NCBI GenBank assembly: GCA_946894095.1
Contig: OX335655.1
Coordinates: 2,728,001 to 2,792,000 of the forward strand
DNA: 64,000 bases
Source: Incurvaria masculella
Taxonomy: Eukaryota; Arthropoda; Insecta; Lepidoptera; Incurvariidae
Direction: 5' to 3'
Numbering within the stretch: the first letter of the stretch is position 1; every line of letters starts with the position of its first letter. Of the stretch, positions 55,170 through 64,000 are shown one piece after another. The notes below the pieces were generated by a model. It saw nothing but the letters and a program-made list of their open reading frames with translations. It searched no databases and was not told the origin of the DNA. Made by a program: the position numbers and the translations under genes.

Positions 55170-55181
55170 ATTTGAGTAGCT

Positions 55182-55365
55182 CAGTGGCGCAGGGACTTGT
55201 ATTTTATGCGAGCGGTCGTGGGTTAGAAAAGCTCATTTTGTCTTAAATACGAGCTGTTTCCATGGTTCGGAATCCAAGTAAACTGTGGGGACCTCCTACT
55301 AAGTGCTTACAGGGTTTAAGCCCGCACGGTCCGGTATCGTGTCAATATCGGTTACTGTCATTATC
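55182..55365 (+). mobile_element. tRNA-headed SINE, truncated
   Basis: GTAGCTCAGTGGCGCAGGGA (A box region), then CATGGTTCGGAATCCAAG and a truncated body. It begins about 13 bp after the MITE. Confidence 0.6.
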
Positions 55366-55639
55366 AGCAGAAAACTTAAAAAAGAATGCGTTTGAGACCT
55401 GACTTCAGCATTTTTTTCCATGCATACATTGTTAGAACGTTAGGTTAAATTATACATGTATTGTTTCATGCTCTCATTCCATAAGGTCCAGGAACTTCAC
55501 GCAGACAATCTGTACGCATTGGCTAGTATAACAATCTTAATTAAAAACCATGGTACCAACCAGCGGACATTGAACCTACCAACTATTAAAGAACTAGTAG
55601 TAAGGAACTAGAAGAAGAGTCACATGTGGAATCTAAACG

Positions 55640-55710
55640 GTGTCAGCGGTGGATAACGGTCACCCATCCTTAACTCGCCCAGAGTTGCTTCACCTCGAAT
55701 ATCGATCCAC
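55640..55710 (-). mobile_element. 5S-type SINE head fragment
   Basis: ACGGTCACCCATCCTTAAC and AGAGTTGCTTCACCTCG on the plus strand are the complement of a decayed 5S-type head. The tRNA-headed SINE at 55725 adjoins it. Confidence 0.5.
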
Positions 55711-55724
55711 TGGACTACGGAAGC

Positions 55725-56135
55725 TTTTTTTTATGTAACCTGACATGGATGGCTTATACCACACAATTATCGTTATGATATTAGCCCAATACACCAGATT
55801 CCCGAAGGAATTAGATGTCATGTCAGGACCTTCCGTTTATGAGCACGGCTACATTAAACTGGATGGAAAACACGGACAATTTTTCATTGCCGCTTTGACC
55901 ATCTTTTCATCCAATGCTATGGTACCAGCACGGGCGGGCTTAAACCCTACCACTAAGTAGGAGAAGGGGACCTACAGTTCTACATGGATTCCGAAACATT
56001 ATGCAGCACGCATTCGTGACGAAATGCACTTATCCAACTCAGAATGATACGGAAAGTGGTGAACGGGGCGAGGATTTGAGCCCAGGGCTCTGGTATGCTA
56101 GGCAAGTCCCCGCGCCACTAGGCTACGAGCCGCTC
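55725..56135 (-). mobile_element. tRNA-headed SINE, complete, minus strand
   Basis: The T-run end at 55726-55733, the body in reverse complement, and the head with CCTAGTGGCGCGGGGACTTG and a GGGCTCAAATCC box. It is the best full-length tRNA-headed copy in the window. Confidence 0.8.
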
Positions 56136-56572
56136 ATTAGCTGGCACAATACACAAATTATTATTATTTTTCAAAATCCCTTACTATTAAGGTTTATAGA
56201 GGAGTTTATGGAGGTTTATACATATTATTACATCGACACAGCTATAGGAAACTAAGCTTGTCTTAGTTTAAGCTAAGTGATTCGACGATTAAGCGCGAAA
56301 ATGCTAAATTTAACAGTATTCGTTGCTTTTATTACTGTTTTAATGTTTTAAAATTAGCAAAAATAATACATCATCTAGAATGTTAATCATTCCGAGTGAT
56401 GATTAAAAACTGGACTGCCGTGACATTATGTTTAGTTGATCCACGAAACGATAAATAACACAATCGATTAGCGAGAAAAAACGCTGACCTAAAATGATGA
56501 AAAAATACAGTCCATGGTCACTGAGGTCACATTAGCACTACATTTAGGCCTCTTTGTGAGTACATTAAAAAA

Positions 56573-56650
56573 ACCCGGCCTATTTCGAGTCCGACTAGCA
56601 CACGAAGGGTTCTGTACCATAGTACAAGATTTAATACAAAAACACGCTTG
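56573..56650 (+). mobile_element. GTTCCGTACC-type repeat fragment
   Basis: ACCCGGCCTATTTCGAGTCC and ACGAAGGGTTCTGTACCAT, terminal part only. Confidence 0.65.
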
Positions 56651-56864
56651 GCCCTCCTTTATTTTTGTATTAAACCAACAAACGCAATTCCTTCCCACAC
56701 TTCTTTGATTGAATCTCCACTGCTAACCCTTTAGAGTGATTTAAGTTTAATGATTGAGAATGATAAAAAAATACTGAAATATAATCGTAATTAAATCAAA
56801 CTAGTGTTTCTTAAATTTTAGCAGGACAGACAGAGTAAAAACTACTCACTCGTCTACTAACCAA

Positions 56865-56975
56865 AAAACACGGACAATCTTTCATTGCCGCTTCAAGCAT
56901 AGTTTCATCCAATGCAGTGGTTTTAACCCGGGCGGGCTTAACCTTACCACCTAGTAGGGGAAGGGCACCTACTAG
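56865..56975 (-). mobile_element. SINE tail fragment
   Basis: ACACGGACAATCTTTCATTG and GCGGGCTTAACCTTACCACC are the complement of the shared SINE body. Confidence 0.6.
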
Positions 56976-57057
56976 ACCGGGATAGATACGGTTTGAGAAA
57001 CACATGAAATCCGAAATGATTTTTTTTTTTCTTAGAAATATATAATTTCATGTTCAT

Positions 57058-57731
57058 GTTTGCAACATTTAGCGGAGCCCGGAAGATAGAAAAAAAAAAA
57101 TTAAAATGTATTCAAAAATATATTTCTCCTAAACAAATATTTAGAAACGGTATTAAAAAAATGTATATGTTAAGTCTTTTAAGGCGTAATGTAACTGTGA
57201 ATTTGCAACAATTTTGTAATTACGGAAATGTATTTAAAAAAATGTTTTTACTAAAAAAAATCTATGGCGCGAACCTTACTTGCTATTGCTATATTTCTTT
57301 CTAGAATATGTAAAAGAAAATTAAATTCTTTAAAAACTATACAACGAACGATTTTATACGTATTGCGAATTTTTTGTTTAGCTTTTGTTTGAATGTAAAA
57401 ATTATAAATGAAAAAAAATTTGCTTCTAATATTTGCAACATTTTAAAAATTTTTACAGAATATAGAATTTGCGGTCAGTTTCCAATTTCAGAAAATAAAA
57501 TGGAATTTTCATTATTTGCTTTGCAGATATTATGAAAATAGTACAAAAAAAATATATTTACACAGTTCCGTAAATAAGAAATTGTTGCAAATTCACAGTA
57601 ATATTACACCTAAAATTAGCTAACATATAACATTTTTAAATAACATTTCTAAATATTTGTTTAGGATATATCATTTTTTAAACATATTTCATATTTTATT
57701 TCCATCTTCCGGACCCCAAAATGTTGCAAAC
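57058..57731. mobile_element. 674-bp long inverted repeat
   Basis: GTTTGCAACATTT (57058) mirrors AAATGTTGCAAAC (ending 57731). CCGGAAGAT mirrors ATCTTCCGG, CCTAAACAAATATTTAGAAA mirrors TTTCTAAATATTTGTTTAGG, and GAATTTGCAACAAT mirrors ATTGTTGCAAATTC. The whole element could fold on itself. It ends 9 bp before the target duplication of the next element. Confidence 0.75.
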
Positions 57732-57747
57732 TTAATGTACACACGTC

Positions 57748-58395
57748 GAGTCGTATTCACTACGTATAATATTCACAACGTATAATAGTATTTTTTTCCA
57801 AAAAATGAAAACCATGCATATCGTATAATATTCACAACGTATAATGTTATACGTTGTGCATGAATAAAGTTTAAAAATGAAATCAACTCTTTGCATCATG
57901 CAGAACGTATAATAGTCACAACGTATAATATTCCTAACATGAATTCACAAAAAAAAGAAAACCATGCAGAACGTATAATATGCCCAGAAGCACTGCATAA
58001 AGCGCCCTAATAACGATACATTTAAGGCTGAAATTGCTACGAATCGATATTTGCTACAATTTCGAAAGGCCACCTTACGCTAATTGAGACGGTCGAAACG
58101 TCACGTGCGAGTATACGCTTTAAAAGTATATACATAAGGGCGCTTATCGTATGAAAAGTTTTTGGATTTTATGATATGCATGGTTTTCTTTTTTTGTTAA
58201 ATAAAGATCATAATATTATACGTTATGACTATTATACGTTATGCATGGAGAAATAAGTAATTTTATTTTTTGAACTTCTTCATGCACTACGTATAAGATT
58301 ACACGATCTGCCGATTATACGTTGTGCATGGTTTTAAAATTTTGTTAAAATATGACATTATACGATCTGCATATTAGACGTTCTGCCGTTCCCCC
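57748..58395 (+). mobile_element. Non-autonomous element with 8-bp target duplication, copy 3
   Basis: The same ends as copies 1 and 2, flanked by CACACGTC at 57740-57747 and 58396-58403. Confidence 0.88.
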
Positions 58396-58489
58396 CACAC
58401 GTCTACATGAAATACTACGTTTATGAGAAAAAAAAAATCCATTTCGGATTTAATGTTTTTCTAAGTGCTGATTTAAGGCTAAAGTTCCT

Positions 58490-58650
58490 GGAGTATACAG
58501 TTTTACATGGGTTCCGAAAAATGGAACAGCTCTCATTCGTAACTAAATGCGATTATTCAACTAGGAAAAGGAAATAAAGTAGTGGTGGATTTTAACCCGT
58601 GGCCTCACGCATGAAAGCAAGTCTTCTAGCCCCTACACCATGAGCTGTTT
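58490..58650 (-). mobile_element. tRNA-headed SINE, head portion
   Basis: The complement of a tRNA-like head: GGGGCTAGAAGACTTGC and GGTTAAAATCCACC, followed by CGGAACCCATGTAAAACTG. Confidence 0.55.
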
Positions 58651-58809
58651 TCCACGTATTGTGCACAGTATCGCAGGGTGCATAGGTAGTTCACTCCGAA
58701 CTCTCCACAGAAGCACAGTAGATATATAGCTGTGCGACCGGGGTCACAGTAGTAGCTCAACTTAGGCGATTTTCGAGATAAATACTTTCCCTCCATCGAG
58801 TGTCGGCGT

Positions 58810-59300
58810 TTTTTTTTATTTATTTATTTATTTGGAGGAAACACAGATACAGATAAAGTAATAAAACGGTAAGTTAACAAAAGACTATAGAACTAACCTG
58901 CATCCTAACCTATTCCTCGCTAATTAATTTATACATAAATTAGAGTGACAGTATAGCAAGTCCTATTGAGCCATGTTTTTTGTTTTGTGCTTGAAGTTGC
59001 GCTGAGAGTCAAAGAAGATGTCTAGATCAGATAAGTTCTTATTATAAAGCGAACACATTCTATGTAAAGGGTCCCTGAGGCCAGCGTTGGTGCGTGTCCG
59101 ACCAAGGTGGAATAAGTCACTGCATCTGGTGTTTACTCTAAGACATACAAGTTGGAGCAGGTTTGGACAGTCAAGAACATTATTGCATATCTTATGTAGC
59201 ATTATTAGGTCAAAGTGTGCGCGCCGTTGCTGGTTCTGTTTAAAAAAGATCATCTCGAAGGACCATTCGCGACAGTTCAGCACCGCGAAACTAGCTTAGA
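58810..59300 (-). pseudogene. 5'-truncated LINE with intact C-terminal frame
   Basis: A 106-codon minus-strand frame contains LIMLHKICNNVLDCPNLL, VNTRCSDLFHLGRTRTNAGL and NKNLSDLDIFFDS. These match the last domain of CR1/jockey-clade reverse transcriptases (LLxLYKLLNxxIDCPELL, NRLCxLYN). The frame ends in a proper stop and is followed by about 110 bases and an A/T repeat end (AAATAAATAAATAAA). The lack of stops suggests a fairly recent, 5'-truncated insertion. Confidence 0.75.
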
Positions 59301-59980
59301 GCCCATACAAGCGAAATGTGCCTGTACAGTTACACGAAATCGGTACTTTGTATGGAATCGAGATACTGGTAATCCTATATTTATATTCTGTGACAGAAGG
59401 GACTGCTTTAACCAGCCGTTATGACCGCGGCCTCCGTGATTCAAAAGTACAAGCACAGATTATGATTAGTGAGTGCACGCATAGCCTACGAGGTCCGATA
59501 ACGGACTCGCACCGGTCGGCTTGAGCAAGATCTATCGTATGCAAGGACCACCTCATCGTCCCTCCAGCCTAGTCTACACTAGTTGACTACTCCCCACGGA
59601 GCGACCGCCACGAGAGGGTTCCTAGGCCGATATCGAGTGGCAGCGCCCAACTCTCGCTCCAGTTACCGTGCAAGGTCAAGTTGGCGGCGGGCGGCGCTGC
59701 ATAGAAATAGCCTCATGACAAGTTGCTACGATACGGACGAATATGCGATTTTGTATGAATAATCGGTTTGTTATTTAAATATTCTTGTGTGAAAGCAACC
59801 TGGGGGGAATGTTTATGCTCGAAAACACAAATAAGTGCTGCAAGCAAGATAATCGATTAAGGGTCTCTTCCACCAAGTACTGACTAGCTTAATCTGTACA
59901 TTAAATGGCCTTTCTTACCATCTTGCAATGGATTCTAGTACAAGATAATCAACACTTTAGTAATAAAAGGTTCTTTTAAA
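59301..59980. other. GC-richer single-copy-looking stretch
   Basis: 59400-59740 is richer in G+C than its surroundings (GGCGGCGGGCGGCGCTGC at 59681-59698), without a convincing open frame, promoter or repeat. Confidence 0.35.
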
Positions 59981-59989
59981 ATGGATATT

Positions 59990-60140
59990 CAACCAACACA
60001 CCAAATGGAAACCAGCCGTCATACCAGTTACATTGAACTGGATGTGAAACACGGAAAATTAATTCTAATGGTACAGACTCGAGCTGACATAACCCCAGAA
60101 AATTACCTACAGTTTTCCGTGGAATCCGAACCGCGACGGA
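59990..60140 (-). mobile_element. SINE tail fragment
   Basis: TTACATTGAACTGGATGTGA and AACACGGAAAATTAATTC are the complement of the shared SINE body. Confidence 0.5.
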
Positions 60141-60299
60141 CGAATCCTTCGGACTCTTACGACATGCACAGGACGAATTGCAGTGGGCCAATTGTACCGC
60201 CGCTTTAAGAAGACAGCACAAACAATTACAAAATTACAAACAGCTAACGTTCGGTTATTTTCATTCATATATAAATGTGTCGTGCTTTAAAACCCAATG

Positions 60300-60420
60300 T
60301 CAGTCAGTCGGTCGGTCAGCGTGTTTGCGTCCACTGCTGGACATACGCCTCTCCAATTTTTCTCCAGTCCTCCCGGCCCTCAGCGGTACGGAACCACTGC
60401 TTTCCGTCGTGTCAATGTGA
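60300..60420 (-). pseudogene. LINE reverse-transcriptase C-terminal fragment
   Basis: The complement of CAGCAGTGGACGCAAACACG and the GGCCGGGAGGACTGGAGAAA block, the same LINE end as 410-665. Confidence 0.65.
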
Positions 60421-62030
60421 AGGACCTTAATATATGTAACTACACACGAATAAGTAACACCCATCGACAATATCATCTAAGATCTCAGGGTCTATTTTAA
60501 CCTTTCCGTAGAAACATTCGAAACCGTAAACCGCAAAGAATATTTACCACAAAATCTAATATTAACCACAATATTTAACTCATCTTTACAAGTTACTTCC
60601 CTTCTAAAACATTGAGCAACAGCCGACGAATTGAATTCTGGTATATTAGCGGTTGCAAGAAGGGAATTAATGTTCTAAGGAATGCGGCTTTAAATTACGA
60701 GTTTGCCAATACTGGCCGTACGCTCGCTGGTGGGTACTTGCATTGGTGTTGTAGAATAGGAAGTGATGGATACAAGACACCAAATACGGAGACAGGTGTT
60801 AGTTCATTGCAAAGTCGCCTAGTCGAAACATTTAGGGCTTATTTACTTTTATAAACAAACTTAAGGCGCTAGGACTAGCCAACTACTCGCGCCATACAAA
60901 TGCACTTTTTAACAAATGTAATAATATGTAGTGTAACGCTTCAGCAAATCCAAATAGAACTCCAGACTGATAATGGATTGTTAATATTTTTTGATCCCAT
61001 CATTTATTTAAATAATGATAAAAATAAAAAAGTTGATTTTTCTCATTAGAAATCTGAAAGTAATTCAATTTCTAGATATAAGCAAAAACAGCATATATGC
61101 ATAAACAAAAAATTCTATTCGCTTTTAGATTTCTACATTTAGTCAAAAAAGTTCGGAAATGGACACCGCTTCCGCAATGTATTTTGTGTAGAAAAAGGAA
61201 ACATACATTAACGAAAATAGGTTGATTCCTAGACAAGGAATCATATATTGCAAGAATGACACTTATAATCGTCAGACTTAGTTAGTTAACTTGGGGTGCC
61301 TCGTCTAACTTTGCGATTTGGCTAGTACCAGGGCCTTAAAAGAAAATTATGACAGTTCGTGGGTGGTTAAAGGTTTAACAAAAGTCATGATTGTAACGGA
61401 AAAAAGTGATACAGTACTTTTGCAATCAAAATCATGCTTATAAAAATGAGTTATAGCAAATGTAAAATTGTTCCCAAGGAATAAAACAAATAACAAAAAC
61501 AAATTACCTACTTACTTTTTGAAATGAACGCAGATATCATGCAATCTTCTTTCTTACTAGAAATAAACATTTATAATAACCACATAACCTTGAATAGTTT
61601 TTAGAATACACAACATATTTTAATAGATTTGTTTATTCGAGCGAGAAGACATTTTTGAAATATCATTAAGGATGTAGGATATATCTCCTAAAACATTCCA
61701 ACCTAAACATACAAGTTTACCTCGAATACGAACTTCATCTTGCCTTATCGGTCGAACTGTCACTCATACCTACCGCACTCAGTGTTGCCTATCCTCAGCA
61801 TCGAAAACCAAGGTGTCGCGTCACTAGGCTACTGAGGTTGAGATTTTTTTCCTCACTTGTAGCTCATTCTGGAATGCTGAACTGTCTGTGTAAAATTATT
61901 TTTAATAATAAAAACAATGAATGTTATTATTATTTTGTAATTTTTTCGGATCTATAGGTCTAAGCATGATTATTTTAATTGAAAATTTGTATTCGTGGCC
62001 GTTTGAATCCAAAATAAAAAAAATATACAA
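60421..62030. other. AT-rich, no gene seen
   Basis: Unremarkable sequence. The frame at 60612-60854 shows no motif and no codon bias. Confidence 0.35.
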
Positions 62031-62033
62031 AAA

Positions 62034-62275
62034 CCGGCCAAGTGCGAGTCGGACTCGCACACGAAGGGACACACGTACCATTGTACAAGATTTAACAAAC
62101 AAAAATCACGTTTTTTGTATGGGTCCCCGCCTTTACTTTTTCGTTTTAACTATTTGATGTTAGAGCGGCAAAAGGTAGCTTTGAAAAATTCAGCTGCCTA
62201 CCTATTACGGCCCTGTGACGGACGGACCGACGGACTCCGTTTCTTTTTCGCCCTTTCGGTACGGAACCCTAAAAA
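62034..62275 (+). mobile_element. GTTCCGTACC-type repeat
   Basis: AACCGGCCAAGTGCGAGTCG to CGGTACGGAACCCTAAAAAC, with a short GACGGACGGAC segment. Confidence 0.8.
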
Positions 62276-62365
62276 CTATTAGGTTACCTGTCCGATACGC
62301 AAACGGTAGGTTCTATTCTTCTTACGTAGTTGAGTAAAGCCACCATTAATACATAGTTATAATTG

Positions 62366-62916
62366 TTAAGGTGGCCCATCCCGCTCATCTCCCCATACAA
62401 AAGGGGAAAGAAGATCACGCCCATATTTCTTGTCAGAGATCCAAAATTTTGCTCAAAATAGCTTTATTTGATTGAACTAGATGTCTGATGACCATTGGCA
62501 TTGTAAAATTGTGTTTCGTTTCTAAGTTATAAGGTCCGAAAGTTCGCATTTTTCGCGCGTTTTATACAATAACTTTGGAGGTGGATTACGCAATGATAAA
62601 GTAAGAACATCTTAATAAGATTAGTCATCAGACATAGCTTATTTAATCAAGATTTATAATCTATTTGGTTTTTGTTTGATTTTTTACTACAGTGGCCGTG
62701 GTTTACTTTTAGCTATAAGTCGTTTTGAAATTAAAATTTTCGTAAATCTTACCAAATCATACACTATGCACATTGTCTTTTATGTGGACATGTTGCATCT
62801 TCCTCACCACGGAGCCTGTCTTATTCTTTGGAAAAAGAGAAGGTCCCAGAGCGCAACAGCACGGTTTTGTACCGTGCCCGTGAATGAGTTAGGCCCGCCG
62901 GGTTGGGCCACCTTAA
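62366..62916. mobile_element. TTAA-flanked MITE
   Basis: TTAAGGTGGCCCATCCCGC to GGGTTGGGCCACCTTAA, full length. Confidence 0.85.
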
Positions 62917-63448
62917 GCATATCACTTTGCCATATATTTTCGATGTATCTAACAACGCCAAAGGAGTTGTTCAGGACACTGACAGCCTTTGAGAGTCGAC
63001 CTCGCCTCGTCGGTTCTGTTGTACAATCAAGCCGCAGGTAGCACTCGATTACGTGGCCCTGTCGTAATGACAGTTGCACAAGTGACTTCCCGAACGTCGC
63101 TGCACCGTAACACTTCCGAGGAAACAACCATAGACGTTGAGACCTTTAAGCACAGAGAATGGACGGACGGGAGTAGAAATTGAAACTCATTCGTATGGCA
63201 GCAGCGAATGCCTGTGTTAGTCCAAAACGTCTACACTGTATTTAATTTGCGGACGAATTCGGAAGGCGAAGCGTCGAATCTTTGTTGCACTAAATATTGT
63301 ATTGCGGGTCTACTCATGAAAGCGTACACTAGACCGGTTGGAGAGTGAACAGGCGGGTGAGTGATCAAATCCGACGTTTATTTATTTCATGCAATACTAA
63401 CTGTCAAACGGCGTGTCATTCGGCCATGTGAATTGAGATTTACGTAAA

Positions 63449-63740
63449 AAACCGGTCAAGTGCAGTCGGATTCGCACACGAAGGGTTCCATACCATTAAC
63501 ACCAAAAAATCACGTTTTTTGCATTAGGCCCCTTTTTAATTTTTATTATTTTTGTATTTTACCTAATTGTTGTTATAGCGGCAAAATAAATACACACTCT
63601 GTGAACATTTCAGCTGACTAACTATTACGGTTAATGAGATACAGCCCTTTGACAGACGGACGGACGGACGGACAAACGGACGGACAGCGGAAGCTTAGTA
63701 ATAGGGTTCCGTTTTCACCCTTTGGGTACGGAACCCTAAA
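63449..63740 (+). mobile_element. GTTCCGTACC-type repeat with (GGAC)n
   Basis: AACCGGTCAAGTGCAGTCGG, GTTGTTATAGCGGCAAAAT, a GACGGACGGACGG run at 63653-63690, and GGGTACGGAACCCTAAA. Confidence 0.85.
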
Positions 63741-63829
63741 TATGCAAGTAAACGTCAAATTTAATCACTCACTTGCATGCTCACCCGGCGAGTAAATTTA
63801 GTAGGTATGTTAACTCCCCCTAATGTTGG

Positions 63830-64000
63830 ACCAGCGGCGACTTGTAGACGAAAGGGGCATGACATTCAGTTGAACGTTAGCTCGGCGCGTCACTCCTTGT
63901 GTTCGCACACATACGTGCACGGAGGGCACTGCGCGCGCGCAGTTTGTCTCGTGAAAGCTGACCCCCCGCGCCGCCGCCGCCCCCCCTCCCGCCAGGCCGT
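63830..64000 (+). promoter_or_regulatory. Possible promoter or 5' leader at window edge
   Basis: G+C content rises sharply to the window end (CCGCGCCGCCGCCGCCCCC). TTCAGTTG at about 63869 fits the arthropod initiator. There is no TATA box and no ORF. It may be the start of a gene lying beyond the window. Confidence 0.3.

Overview
The window is nuclear DNA of a moth or butterfly (Lepidoptera). It is AT-rich and intron-rich and is packed with short interspersed elements typical of that order: repeats around GTTCCGTACC with (TCCG)n runs, AACCGACTTC elements, and tRNA- and 5S-headed SINEs. No bacterial, viral or organellar gene was seen.

Left part (2.1-25.1 kb). One protein gene is well supported: androglobin (Adgb), on the minus strand. 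I recognise 18 internal exons by collinear similarity to the vertebrate protein. Splice phase agrees at 16 of the 17 junctions. From N- to C-terminus they encode the calpain-like region (25.07-19.76 kb), a middle beta-rich region (16.92-12.12 kb), the circularly permuted globin split by an IQ motif (11.69-10.38 kb), further C-terminal domain sequence (9.92-8.19 kb), and a charged helical tail (6.86-2.14 kb). The start-codon exon and the last exon were not found. One short exon may be missing between 9489 and 8301.

The Adgb introns hold most of the unusual structure. Just after one coding exon there is a 130-bp tandem array (20.22-21.37 kb) that repeats the end of that exon together with its 5' splice site. 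Fold-back elements of one family sit directly upstream of two exons (13.1 and 25.1 kb). A SINE lies within 15 bp of one 5' splice site. One exon is about 85% G+C. LINE reverse-transcriptase remnants, one with a 57-residue internal repeat, fill the 17-19 kb intron.

Right part (25.3-64 kb). No protein gene can be supported. The region is a mosaic of six copies of a TTAA-flanked MITE, two of the three copies of a ~640-bp element with 8-bp target duplications, GTTCCG-type repeats, SINEs in both orientations, LINE tails, two minisatellites (73-bp and 20-bp units), AT and TTA microsatellites, and long inverted repeats. Two places look like possible gene starts on the plus strand: a GC-rich leader ending ATG|GTGAGT near 44.5 kb, and a GC-rich TCAGTT-containing tract at the right edge, whose gene would lie outside the window.
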